NCBI GenBank assembly: GCA_035315345.1
Contig: DATFYA010000008.1
Span: forward strand, 30,970-94,969
Direction of reading: 5' to 3'
DNA length: 64,000 bases
From: Candidatus Methylomirabilota bacterium
GTDB lineage: Bacteria > Methylomirabilota > Methylomirabilia > Rokubacteriales > CSP1-6
The notes under the pieces were generated by a model, which saw only the letters and a program-made list of their open reading frames with translations, searched no databases and was not told the origin of the DNA. Shown piece after piece: positions 55,979 through 63,960 of the stretch (positions within the stretch are counted from its first letter, which is position 1; each line of letters begins with the position of its first letter). Position numbers and translations under genes: made by a program.

Positions 55979-57034
55979 TCAGATCAGCTGGGCGATCGCC
56001 CGCCCCACGTCCGCGGTGGTGGCGGTGCCTCCGAGGTCCCGGGTGAGTCCCTTACCGCCTTCCACCAGCCGCTCGATCGCGGCCACCACCGCGGCGGCCG
56101 CCTCGGGATGGCCGAGATGCTCGAGCATCATGGCGCCGGTCCAGATCTGGGCGATCGGGTTGGCGATGCCCTTGCCGGCGATGTCGGGGGCCGAGCCGTG
56201 CACCGGCTCGAACATGGAGGGATATTCCTTCTCGGGATTGATGTTGCCGCCCGGGGCGATCCCGATCGACCCGGCGATGGCCGGCCCCAGGTCGGACAGG
56301 ATGTCGCCGAAGAGGTTCGAGGCCACGACCACGTCGAACCAGTCCGGGTGCTGGACGAAGTGGGCGGTCAGGATGTCGATGTGGTACTGGCTCGTCTTCA
56401 CGTCGGGGTAGCTCCGGGCCATGGCCGCGAAGCGCTCGTCCCAGTACGGCATGCTGTGGATGATGCCGTTGGACTTCGTGGCCGAGGTGACCTGTCGGCG
56501 CGGGCGCTTCCGGGCCAGCTCGAACGCGTAGCGCAGAACGCGGTCGCAGCCTCGGCGCGTGAACACCGCCTGCTGCACCGCCAGCTCGTGCGGGGTGTCA
56601 CGGTAGAGGCGGCCGCCGATCTCCGAGTACTCGCCCTCGTTGTTCTCGCGCACGATCATCATGTCGATGTCGGACGGGCCCCGCCCGGCGAGCGGCGAGC
56701 GCACCCCGCGCAGGAGCCGCACCGGGCGCAGGTTCACGTACTGATGGAACTCGCGCCGGATCGGGATCAGCAGGCCCCAGAGCGACACGTGGTCGGGCAC
56801 GCCGGGAAAGCCCACCGCGCCCAGGTAGATGGCGTCGAAGGGCCGGAGCTGCGCGAGGCCGTCCTCGGGCATCATGCGCCCGGTGCGCGTGTAGGATTCG
56901 CAGCTCCAGTCGAACTGCGTCCACACGAAGTCCACCCCGAAGCGGCGGCCGGCCGCCTCGAGCACCCGCATGCCTTCCGGAAGCACTTCCTTGCCGATCC
57001 CGTCGCCGGGAATGACCGCGATCCGGTGCGTCAT
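55979..57034 (-). CDS. ttuC: Tartrate/D-malate-type dehydrogenase (isocitrate/isopropylmalate dehydrogenase family)
   Basis: 351-aa NAD-dependent beta-decarboxylating dehydrogenase. The start is HRIAVIPGDGIGKEVLPEGM. The substrate-region segment GFPGVPDHVSLWGLLIPIRR followed by NLRPVRLLRGV is characteristic of tartrate dehydrogenase/decarboxylase and D-malate dehydrogenase, unlike LeuB or Icd. The metal site includes DILTAHF and ASNLFGDILSDLG; SMFEPVHGSAPDIAGKGIAN is the cofactor loop. Acts in the cytoplasm on 2-hydroxy dicarboxylates. The next gene on the same strand upstream is a decayed methyltransferase. Confidence 0.9.
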   Translation of the reverse strand: MTHRIAVIPGDGIGKEVLPEGMRVLEAAGRRFGVDFVWTQFDWSCESYTRTGRMMPEDGLAQLRPFDAIYLGAVGFPGVPDHVSLWGLLIPIRREFHQYVNLRPVRLLRGVRSPLAGRGPSDIDMMIVRENNEGEYSEIGGRLYRDTPHELAVQQAVFTRRGCDRVLRYAFELARKRPRRQVTSATKSNGIIHSMPYWDERFAAMARSYPDVKTSQYHIDILTAHFVQHPDWFDVVVASNLFGDILSDLGPAIAGSIGIAPGGNINPEKEYPSMFEPVHGSAPDIAGKGIANPIAQIWTGAMMLEHLGHPEAAAAVVAAIERLVEGGKGLTRDLGGTATTADVGRAIAQLI

Positions 57035-57046
57035 GCCAGAGCCTCC

Positions 57047-57535
57047 TCAACGCTGAGAGATGATGACCTGGGGGCCGCCCCGTCCCGGCACCCGCAGCTC
57101 GCTTCCGCCGAAGCCGGCCCGGGGCAACATCCCGTCCAGCTCGGCGAAGGTGTAGGCGTCCCCGGCCGGCGTGGAGCATAGCATCACCAGGCTGAACATG
57201 GCGGCGTGAGGCGGCGTCCCGCGTCCCTCGTCGGGCACGAAGTCCGCGGCGGCCGCCACGCCCGCCGGCGATCCGCGATCGAGGAAGCGCGCAGAGTCGG
57301 CGGTCAGCGCGTAGCGATCGCCGCGCTTGGTGAGGAAGCCGGCCACCGTCAGGTAGTCGCAGAGGATCCGGGTGCCCCGCGGCGAGGCGCCATACCACGT
57401 GGCCAGCGTCGCCGCCGTCTCGTCGCTCCGGCCGATGGCGGTGAACAGGTCCAGGTCGAGCGCGCCCTTGACCGCGGCGCTGCGCTGATACGCGGTGCAG
57501 CGCCCCCATGAACGCGTCCGGCGACGGCGCGACCG
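57047..57535 (-). pseudogene. Broken O-methyltransferase gene
   Basis: Remnant of a SAM-dependent O-methyltransferase. The dimerisation and winged-helix part survives (AYQRSAAVKGALDLDLFTAI, LCDYLTVAGFLTKRGDRYAL, ARFLDRGSP), and so does the C-terminus (VPDEGRGTPPHAAMFSLVML, AYTFAELDGMLPRAGF). The SAM-binding core that should lie between them is missing, with ADF joined directly to VPDEGR. The N-terminus PDAFMGALH is in another frame, offset by one extra base near 57490. One deletion plus a frameshift make the product non-functional. Confidence 0.75.
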
Positions 57536-57539
57536 GGGC

Positions 57540-58021
57540 GGGCGGGCCCGCCGCCTCGTCGACGAGGCGGACGATCTCGGCCGGCCGCAGATGCATCCGC
57601 AGCACGCCCTGGCCCGCGGCCGGCGCGATCGGCGCACTCGCGGAGGGCCACGCCACTCTTGGCCATCGCGACCCGCGCGTTGCCGTCACGGCTGGTCCGC
57701 ACCGCGATCAGCCCGGACAGCGTCGGCTCGTGCCCGACGCACAGGAGCGTGTCCGCGGTCACCCGCGAGAGCCCGACGAGGATCGACGCCGGATGCGCGC
57801 GGTCGCCGAGCAGATCCGTCGGCTCGGGGGCCGGGCGATCGCCGAAGGTGCGGGCGGTGATCGCGGCGGTCTCGCGAGCGCGCGCGAGCGGGCTGGTCAA
57901 GATGCGGTCGGGCCTCGGCCACCCGCGCGTGCTCACGCCGGCCCGCGTCGGTCAGCGGCCGATCGCGGTCGTCCGGCCAACAGCGCGGATCCGCGTCCCC
58001 CGCGTCGGCATGGCGCATCAC
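57540..58021 (-). pseudogene. Broken SixA-type phosphohistidine phosphatase gene
   Basis: A histidine-phosphatase gene scattered over three frames. Frame one: MRHADAGDADPRCWPDDRDR with PLTDAGRREHARVAEA (from 58021). Frame two, after a small deletion near 57925: RPDRILTSPLARARETAAIT, HPASILVGLSRVTADTLLCV, GHEPTLSGLIA to KSGVAL. Frame three, after a shift near 57640: PAAGQGVLRMHLRPAEIVRL. The RHG-type catalytic motif (Arg-His) and the second His (GHEPT) are both present but not in one reading frame. Either real decay or local assembly errors. Confidence 0.7.
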
Positions 58022-58069
58022 GACGAGACGCCTGCCGTCTACTATCGCACGGTCGCGCCGCCCATTTCC

Positions 58070-58098
58070 TTGCCTCGTCGGGACCTTCGGCCTACTCT
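58070..58098 (+). promoter_or_regulatory. Putative cytochrome c promoter
   Basis: TTGCCT (58070-58075), 17 nt, TACTCT (58093-58098). The -10 box ends 9 nt before the ATG, the same distance as for pafA, and no ribosome site fits between, which suggests a leaderless transcript. Confidence 0.5.
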
Positions 58099-58107
58099 GA
58101 TGGCTCG

Positions 58108-58503
58108 ATGAGAGCGAAGTGGATGCTCGTCGTGTTCGGGCCGGCGCTCCTCATGCTGGTCGGCAGCATCCTCGTGATGCTCTTCGTCCCGCACCCGGTG
58201 CCCAAGACCGCCACCGGCGGTCAGCGCCTCTACCTGACCTACTGCGCGACGTGCCACGGCGCCAACGGCCACGGGTCGTGGCGGGCGTGGCTCTTCTTGA
58301 TGCGGCCCGGCGATCTCGCCGACCCGCGTCTGGTGGACTCCCTCTCCGACGACTACGTGATCATGCTGATCAAGAACGGCGGCGCCACCCTCGGCAAGCC
58401 GGGGATGCCCGCCTTCGGCTATCACCTCACGGATGAGCAGGTCCGCGAGACGGTGCGCTACCTGCGCACGCTGCCTCGGCCGGAGAAGGCGGGGAAGGGG
58501 TAG
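58108..58503 (+). CDS. Membrane-anchored c-type cytochrome
   Basis: 131 aa from the ATG at 58108. One N-terminal membrane helix (about 5-28) places the single heme domain outside the inner membrane. The heme-binding motif YCATCHG gives Cys46, Cys49 and His50; the distal ligand is probably Met100 in KPGMPAFG. The fold matches small class I cytochromes (PF13442-like) used as electron carriers; no partner enzyme lies next to it. It is convergent with the sensor kinase gene, 15 bp apart. Confidence 0.88.
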   Translation: MRAKWMLVVFGPALLMLVGSILVMLFVPHPVPKTATGGQRLYLTYCATCHGANGHGSWRAWLFLMRPGDLADPRLVDSLSDDYVIMLIKNGGATLGKPGMPAFGYHLTDEQVRETVRYLRTLPRPEKAGKG

Positions 58504-58518
58504 GAGGCGGGCCCGAGC

Positions 58519-60600
58519 TCAGGCGCGCGGACGGATGTCCGCCATCGTCTGGCTCAGCACCGCCTTGTCGAAGGGCTTGGTGATCACGAAGTTCACCCGG
58601 CCGCGCTCCTCGCGGGTGACGTCGGTCTCGCCCCACCCGGTGATGAGCCCCACCGGCAGCCGCGGCCAGCGCGACTGGATGCTGCGCGCGACGTCCCAAC
58701 CAGTCATCTCGGGCATCCCGAGATCGCTGATCACCACGTCTACCAGCTCGGGGTTCGACTCGAGGTAGGACAGGCCCTCGCGGCCGCCGGGCGCCTGGGT
58801 CACCGAGTGCCCCTGCTCCTCCAGCATCTCGGCGAGCGTGCTGCGCACCTGCAGCTCGTCGTCGATGACCAGGATGCGCAGCGGCACCGCCGCCTTCACG
58901 GCGGGCGCCGCCGACTTTCTGGCCACCTGAGCCGCCGCGGACGCGCTGGGCAGGCTGACCTCGACCGTAGTGCCCTGGCCCTCCGCGCTCTCCACGGTCA
59001 GCGTGCCGCCGTAGCGCTGCACGGTGCCGTAGGCCACGCTGAGCCCGAGGCCGGTGGCCTTCGGCCCCTTGGTGGTGAAGAACGGCTCCAGCGCGCGGCG
59101 CCGGATCTCCTCGGGCATGCCCGCCCCGGTATCGGAAACCGAGCAGTACACGCGCTCGTCGTGGGTCCAGGTCTTGAGGGTGATGCGCCCGGTCTGGCTG
59201 ATCGAATCGGCCGCGTTCAGCAACAGGTTCATCAGGACCTCGCGCAGCGGAGCGGGCTCGCCCACCGCGGCGCCGATGACGCCCGGATCCACCACCACCT
59301 CGATCCGGCTGCCGCGCAGCTGCGCCTCGTCCTGCCAGCGCGGGCGGGTGAGCTCCACCACCTCCTGCACCAGCTGGTTGAGGTCGATCGCGACCGCGTC
59401 GGACACCGGCTGCACCCGGCTGAACCGCTGCACCCGGCGCACCACCTCGGCGCCGTCCTGGGCGGTGCGCTGGATGATCTCGAGCGAGCGCCGCACGCTC
59501 GCCTCCTCGACCTTGCCCAGCAGCAGCTCGACCCGCCCGAGGATCACCGCGAACAGGTTGTTGAGATGGTGCGCCATCCCGGAGGAGAGCTGGCCCATCG
59601 CGCGCAACGTCTCGCCGCGCACCAGCTGGGTCTGGGTGGACTTGAGGTCGTCCACCACGGTCTGCAGCCGCTGGGCCGACGTCTGCGCCTCCTCGAGCAG
59701 GCGCGAGTTGTCGACCGCGTAGCCGATGTAGGTCATCAGCGCGTTCAGGAAGTGCAGGTCGGTGGAGCTGAACGGGGGCGGCCGCAGCGCGTCCGACATC
59801 GCGTGCTCGCGCTTCTTGGCCATGTTGATCACCCCGAGCACGCGGTCGCCGACCCGGATCGGCATGCAGATGAACGAGCCGTTGCCGTACTGCGGATCGT
59901 TGGCCTTGTTGAAGCGGGGATCGGTGGCGATGTCGTCCACCAGCACCGGCTCGCCCATCTCCACCACCTTGCCCGCGATGCCCTCGCCGACCTTGACCTC
60001 CACCGCCGGGACCACGTCGTCGGGAATTCCGCGGGAGGCGGCCAGCTTCAGCACGGTCCGGTCGCGATCGAGGATCATGATCGAGCCCACGGTGGCGCGC
60101 ACCGCGCGCATCGTCGACTGCAGTACCAGCCCCAGCAGGTCCTGGATGCGCGGGATGCGGGCGGCCAGCTCCACCATCTCGTTGAGCGTGCCGAGCTTGA
60201 AGACCAGGTCCTCGAGGCGCTGGGTGGAGGTCTTCAGATCTTCCAGCATGTGGTAGAACGCGTCGCGCACCTGCCCGATCTCGGTGACCTCGCCGAGCCC
60301 CGGCACCGCGCCGGTCCGCTCGACCTGGCGGAGCGTCTCCGCCTTGGCCTCGGCGGGAGCCATGAAGCCCTGAGCGAGCAGCGAGATCTGGGCCATCATC
60401 CGGCGGAAGACGACGAAGCCGAGGATGGACATCGCGACCGCGGCGAGGAGACCGACCTGGGCCTCGGTGTTGCGGAGGAGGTCGTGCCGCGAGAAGAGGT
60501 AGACGAAGAGGAGGATCGGCAAGAGCGCCGACAGCGCGAAGACCACCGAGGCCGCCTCGCGGAGGCTCATGCTGCGCGGACGACGCTGACCCTGCTTCAT
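58519..60600 (-). CDS. Hybrid sensor histidine kinase with GAF domain and C-terminal receiver
   Basis: 693 aa. Two membrane helices (about 17-36 and 48-66) with a very short outer loop, a HAMP-like linker, and a GAF domain at about 150-305 (MILDRDRTVLKLAASRGIPD, GEGIAGKVVEMGEPVLVDDI). The histidine kinase core has H-box GMAHHLNN (phospho-acceptor probably His344), N-box LLLNAADSI and ATP lids DTGAGMPEE and KGPKATGLGLSV. The receiver from about 573 has acidic VIDDELQ, phospho-acceptor Asp626 in SDLGMPEMTG and Lys in TKPFD. No output domain, so the phosphate may go to another regulator or feed back. Signal unknown. The CusF-like gene lies just upstream on the same strand. Confidence 0.92.
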   Translation of the reverse strand: MKQGQRRPRSMSLREAASVVFALSALLPILLFVYLFSRHDLLRNTEAQVGLLAAVAMSILGFVVFRRMMAQISLLAQGFMAPAEAKAETLRQVERTGAVPGLGEVTEIGQVRDAFYHMLEDLKTSTQRLEDLVFKLGTLNEMVELAARIPRIQDLLGLVLQSTMRAVRATVGSIMILDRDRTVLKLAASRGIPDDVVPAVEVKVGEGIAGKVVEMGEPVLVDDIATDPRFNKANDPQYGNGSFICMPIRVGDRVLGVINMAKKREHAMSDALRPPPFSSTDLHFLNALMTYIGYAVDNSRLLEEAQTSAQRLQTVVDDLKSTQTQLVRGETLRAMGQLSSGMAHHLNNLFAVILGRVELLLGKVEEASVRRSLEIIQRTAQDGAEVVRRVQRFSRVQPVSDAVAIDLNQLVQEVVELTRPRWQDEAQLRGSRIEVVVDPGVIGAAVGEPAPLREVLMNLLLNAADSISQTGRITLKTWTHDERVYCSVSDTGAGMPEEIRRRALEPFFTTKGPKATGLGLSVAYGTVQRYGGTLTVESAEGQGTTVEVSLPSASAAAQVARKSAAPAVKAAVPLRILVIDDELQVRSTLAEMLEEQGHSVTQAPGGREGLSYLESNPELVDVVISDLGMPEMTGWDVARSIQSRWPRLPVGLITGWGETDVTREERGRVNFVITKPFDKAVLSQTMADIRPRA

Positions 60601-60606
60601 GTCTCT

Positions 60607-60825
60607 CTACCTTATTTTCTGGATCTCGACGGCCACCAGCCGATCACGCTCCTGCCGCACGGTGATCCGCACCCGGTCGCCGCGCCGCAGGTCGGCGGCG
60701 TCGAGGAGCCCGGGCGTCTCCGCGTACAGAGCCATCGACTGCATCTCGTCCATGAAGCCGGGCACCGCATCGTGCTTCACCAGCATGAGTGCATCGGGCC
60801 CCCGCGCCTCGAAGACCCCGGTCAC
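60607..60825 (-). CDS. CusF-like copper-binding domain protein
   Basis: From the GTG at 60825 it encodes 72 aa: VTGVFEARGPDALMLVKHDA, VPGFMDEMQSMALYAETPGL, RRGDRVRITVRQ. This matches periplasmic CusF-type domains, where the KH-x-A-x-PGFM-x-x-M pattern supplies copper ligands. The frame stays open upstream to 60948 and encodes a hydrophobic stretch (ALFLLLLAGFAAGIWGSY) that looks like the missing signal anchor, yet no ATG, GTG or TTG starts it. So the true start is unclear. It ends 6 nt before the sensor kinase start, suggesting one operon and perhaps metal sensing. Confidence 0.65.
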   Translation of the reverse strand: MTGVFEARGPDALMLVKHDAVPGFMDEMQSMALYAETPGLLDAADLRRGDRVRITVRQERDRLVAVEIQKIR

Positions 60826-61000
60826 CCGGTAGAGCCCGCGGCCCGGAAATGCGGCCCGGTAGCTCCCCCAGATGCCGGCGGCGAAGCCGGCGAGCAGCAG
60901 GAGGAAGAGAGCGGGGACGGCTGCCCGCCGGAGCGTTATCGCTGGATCTCACGCATCGGCGCCACGCTCCGACTCGCGCGCGTGACGCCGGACGGGCGAC

Positions 61001-61357
61001 CTACTCGAGTTCTTCGACCGGAGGGACCTTGCCGGCCACGTGCTCCGGAGTGAGGACCCAGGTTCCGCCGCAGCCTTCCTTGAACGTGGCGACCGCGGCG
61101 CGATAGCCGGAGCCGAAGGTGAGCAGCATGACGCCGGCGCTCGCGATGCTGCCGAGGCCGCAGACGATCGCCTTGCCCGGCACGTACACGACGTTCAGGA
61201 AGCCGGCCCCGACGCGGTCGGAGTCGGCGACGTCCGCGTCGACCGGAGCGGTCGAGGGCTCGGCGGCCTGCACCATCGCGACCCGCGACAGCAGCGGGCC
61301 CGTCAGCGCCATCACCGCGACGAGCAGCGCGCACAACCCCTTCGTGGCAACCCGCAT
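61001..61357 (-). CDS. Small exported protein of unknown function
   Basis: 118 aa from the ATG at 61357, with GAGGAG 9 nt upstream. Signal peptide (about 1-32, ending VQAAEP), a variable acidic stretch, then GFLNVVYVPGKAIVCGLGSI, ASAGVMLLTFGSGYRAAVAT and KEGCGGTWVLTPEHV. The central Gly/Ala/Val-rich part could be one membrane helix. Two Cys in the mature part. I do not recognise the family. The 295-bp gap to the next gene contains an inverted repeat GACGAC/GTCGTC at 61403-61417 and the promoter of the hydrolase gene. Confidence 0.7.
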   Translation of the reverse strand: MRVATKGLCALLVAVMALTGPLLSRVAMVQAAEPSTAPVDADVADSDRVGAGFLNVVYVPGKAIVCGLGSIASAGVMLLTFGSGYRAAVATFKEGCGGTWVLTPEHVAGKVPPVEELE

Positions 61358-61563
61358 GATGTGTCTCCTCTTGTGCCGGCGTGTGTTCCCGGCGACGTTC
61401 ACGACGACGCGGTCGTCAACATGCACGCCTCTAAGATACCCGAACTGAATATCTGGACCTACATCGCGCGACCGCTCCGGCCCGCCCCGGCTCCTCGGGC
61501 TCGCGCAGCGCACCCGCGGGCAAAACCACTGAATTATCTTGGGAATCAACGGCTTGAGCCCCC

Positions 61564-61592
61564 TCGACATCGCGTGGCGCCGGTCGTAGACT
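61564..61592 (+). promoter_or_regulatory. Putative promoter of the FAH-family gene
   Basis: TCGACA (61564-61569), 17 nt, TAGACT (61587-61592), with a leader of about 54 nt. Confidence 0.45.
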
Positions 61593-61652
61593 CTCTGCGT
61601 GCCGGCCAACGACGCGTAGCTCGGACCGCCCCTCAGTGCAAGGAGACCGCCC

Positions 61653-62585
61653 ATGAAGATCGTCCGCTTCTCTCAGAATGGTCATGCCCCCCGCCTCGGC
61701 TGCTACCTCGGACAGGACCGTATCGCGGATCTCGAGGCGAGCGCCACTGCGTTCCTGGCCTCGAAGGGCGTCGTGCGGGCGGCCACCATCGCGTCGGCGC
61801 TCTTCCCCGCCGACAGCACCCGCGGCTTCCTCGAAGGCGGCAGCGCGAGTCAGGACATGCTGTCCTCGATGATGGACACGGCCCGCGGCGGCAAGTTCCA
61901 GCCCGTGGCCTTCCCCGCCGCGTCGGTTCGGCTGCACGCGCCCATCGCGGATCCCGGCAAGTTCATCTGCATCGGGCTGAACTACAAGGACCACGCGGCC
62001 GAGACCAACAATCCCGCGCCCAAGGAGCCGCCGGTCTTCCCCAAGTGGGCGAACGCGATCCAGGACCCGGGCGAGCCCATCCTGCGCCCCCGGGGCGAGA
62101 AGACCCTCGACTGGGAGGTGGAGCTCGGGGTGGTGATCGGCCGGACCGCACGCTTCGTCAAGCGCGAGCAGGCGCTCGACTACGTGTACGGCTACACGAT
62201 CATCAACGACGCGAGCGCGCGTGACTTCCAGTTCCACACGAGCCAGTGGGGCGCGGGCAAGGCGGGGGATACGCTCGCCCCGGTCGGTCCCTACATCGCG
62301 GACCGGGCCGAGATTCCGGATCCGCACGTGCTCGACCTGAAGACCTGGGTCAACGGCACGTTGATGCAGAACGGCTCCACCCGGAACTTCATCTTCGACG
62401 TGGGCTACATCATCCAGTACCTGACCAACTTCATGACGCTGTCGCCGGGTGACCTCATCGCCACCGGGACCCCCGCCGGCGTGGGATTCTCGCGCAAGCC
62501 GCAGATCACGCTGCAGCCGGGCGACACGGTCAAGCTGGAGATCACGGGGCTGGGCGTGCTCGAGAACACCGTGAAGGATGCCTAG
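61653..62585 (+). CDS. Fumarylacetoacetate hydrolase family protein
   Basis: 310 aa, AAGGAG upstream of the ATG. An N-terminal variable domain (about 1-95) is followed by the FAH fold: KFICIGLNYKDHAAETN, PPVFPKWANAI, the metal-binding DWEVELGVVIGR (two Glu) with NDASARD (Asp), GPYIAD, PGDLIATGTPAGVGFSRKP and PGDTVKLEITGLG. Members hydrolyse acylpyruvates, decarboxylate oxaloacetate or hydrate 2-oxo acids from aromatic and sugar-acid breakdown; the exact reaction cannot be told. Its stop codon TAG lies within the CTAG target duplication of the adjacent insertion sequence, so the protein is unaltered. Confidence 0.9.
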   Translation: MKIVRFSQNGHAPRLGCYLGQDRIADLEASATAFLASKGVVRAATIASALFPADSTRGFLEGGSASQDMLSSMMDTARGGKFQPVAFPAASVRLHAPIADPGKFICIGLNYKDHAAETNNPAPKEPPVFPKWANAIQDPGEPILRPRGEKTLDWEVELGVVIGRTARFVKREQALDYVYGYTIINDASARDFQFHTSQWGAGKAGDTLAPVGPYIADRAEIPDPHVLDLKTWVNGTLMQNGSTRNFIFDVGYIIQYLTNFMTLSPGDLIATGTPAGVGFSRKPQITLQPGDTVKLEITGLGVLENTVKDA

Positions 62586-62599
62586 CAGGATGCGGAAAA

Positions 62600-62621
62600 A
62601 CTCGACTTTTGATGGTCGAGT
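62600..62621 (+). promoter_or_regulatory. Hairpin at the left end of the insertion sequence
   Basis: ACTCGAC (62600-62606) and GTCGAGT (62615-62621) form a 7-bp stem with an 8-nt loop directly inside the left inverted repeat. In many insertion sequences such a stem protects the transposase gene from being translated on incoming read-through mRNA; that function is inferred. Confidence 0.4.
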
Positions 62622-62671
62622 CGATTGAGGAGTCGGCTACGATGCGCGTAACTCACGTCGAGGAGGCGCGC

Positions 62672-63757
62672 ATGCGGGGCGACGATCACCAACAGGCCGC
62701 GATGTGGAGCTACATTTCGCCAGAGCAGCGAGTGCCGGCCGACCATCCACTGCGCCCGATTCGAAGGATGGTGGATGCGATCTTGGCCGACTTGTCCCCG
62801 GAATTCGCCACGCTCTACGCCCCGGTGGGCCGGCCGTCGATCCCGCCCGAGAAACTGTTGCGGGCCCTGCTGCTGCAGGTGCTCTACAGCACGCGCAGCG
62901 AGCGGCTGCTGATGGAGCAGCTGGACTACAACCTGCTCTTCCGCTGGTTCGTCGGGCTGAACCTGGATGATCCCATCTGGGACGCCACGGTGTTCACGAA
63001 GAATCGGGAGCGCCTCTTGGCCGGGGACATCGCCCAGGCCTTCTTTGCGCGCGTCCTGGCGCAGGCCCGGCAGCGCGGGCTGCTGTCCGACGAGCACTTC
63101 ACCGTCGACGGCACCCTGATCGAGGCCTGGGCGAGTCTCAAGAGCTTCAAGCGGAAGGACGCGGCGGGCGGGCCGCCGCCCGACGACCCCGGCAATCCGA
63201 CGGTGGACTTCCACGGCGAGCGGCGCAGCAACGTCACCCACGTCTCGACGACGGATCCGGACGCCCGGCTGACCAAGAAGGCGCGGGGCCACGAGGCCAA
63301 GCTCGCCTACCAGGGGCACGTCCTGATGGAAAATCGGCACGGCTTGGCGGTCGACGGCTGCGTGACCCGGGCGAGTGGCTACAGTGAGCGCGCCGCGGCC
63401 TTGGAGATGCTCGGCCACGTGGCGACCACCCACCGGGTGACGGTCGGCGCCGACAAAGGCTATGACACGCGGGACTTCGTCGAGGCCCTCCGGCTGCTCG
63501 CGGTGACGCCGCACGTTGCCCAGAACACGTCGACGCGGTCGAGTGCGATCGATCAGCGCACCACGCGCCACGCCGGCTACGAGCTGAGCCAATGGAAACG
63601 CAAGCGCGTGGAGGAGATCTTCGGGTGGCTCAAGACGGTCGGGCTGCTGCGCAAGACGCGCCATCGCGGCCGACGCCGCGTGAACTGGATGTTCGTCTTC
63701 GGGCTGGCCGTCTATAACCTGGTACGGATCCGCAACCTGGCCGAGGCCACCGGATGA
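62672..63757 (+). CDS. IS5-family transposase
   Basis: 361 aa from the ATG at 62672, which has GAGGAG about 6 nt upstream; earlier in-frame ATGs at 62612 and 62642 lack such a site. N-terminal DUF772-type domain: LYAPVGRPSIPPEKLLRALL, FRWFVGLNLDDPIWDATVF. DDE catalytic residues are Asp146 in FTVDGTLIEAW, Asp261 in VGADKGYDT and Glu314 or Glu315 in RVEEIFGWLK. The C-terminal NWMFVFGLAVYNLVRIRNLA is intact. No frameshift is seen. Confidence 0.95.
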   Translation: MRGDDHQQAAMWSYISPEQRVPADHPLRPIRRMVDAILADLSPEFATLYAPVGRPSIPPEKLLRALLLQVLYSTRSERLLMEQLDYNLLFRWFVGLNLDDPIWDATVFTKNRERLLAGDIAQAFFARVLAQARQRGLLSDEHFTVDGTLIEAWASLKSFKRKDAAGGPPPDDPGNPTVDFHGERRSNVTHVSTTDPDARLTKKARGHEAKLAYQGHVLMENRHGLAVDGCVTRASGYSERAAALEMLGHVATTHRVTVGADKGYDTRDFVEALRLLAVTPHVAQNTSTRSSAIDQRTTRHAGYELSQWKRKRVEEIFGWLKTVGLLRKTRHRGRRRVNWMFVFGLAVYNLVRIRNLAEATG

Positions 63758-63931
63758 GTGCCGGCGCGGCCCCGCGGGGTCCACACGGCTCGATGCCGCC
63801 GCAAACGCCGCCGGGGGACCTCCTCGGCAACACCTTGAGCCCAACGAATATGTCTCTTTCACCCGATTTTTCCGCATCCTGCTAGACGGTAGACCCGTGG
63901 CCCGGGACGGTCAAGCTCGAGTCGAACGGCA

Positions 63932-63960
63932 TTGACACGGTTTCGCCGGTTTCACATACT
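63932..63960 (+). promoter_or_regulatory. Putative promoter reading out of the window
   Basis: TTGACA (63932-63937), 17 nt, CATACT (63955-63960), followed by a small inverted repeat CCTGC/GCAGG (63962-63978). The gene it would serve lies beyond the right edge. The segment 63886-63931 between the insertion sequence and this promoter holds no recognisable gene. Confidence 0.5.

Larger units (their letters stand above)
62586..63881 (+). mobile_element. Complete IS5-family insertion sequence
   Basis: 1296 bp bounded by perfect 15-bp terminal inverted repeats CAGGATGCGGAAAAA (62586-62600 and, inverted, 63867-63881) and flanked by a 4-bp CTAG direct repeat (62582-62585 and 63882-63885). CTAG fits the YTAR target of IS5 elements. 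It contains one intact transposase gene. The duplication preserved the stop codon of the FAH-family gene. The ends are intact, so it may still be mobile. Confidence 0.92.

Noticed and set aside
63886..63950. Possible C-terminal remnant of a second FAH-type gene right of the insertion sequence (ACGGTCAAGCTCGAG resembles the end of the gene on the left)
   Set aside because: Only about 15 bases match and the motif is a common PGDTVKLE codon run; too short to support a gene fragment.
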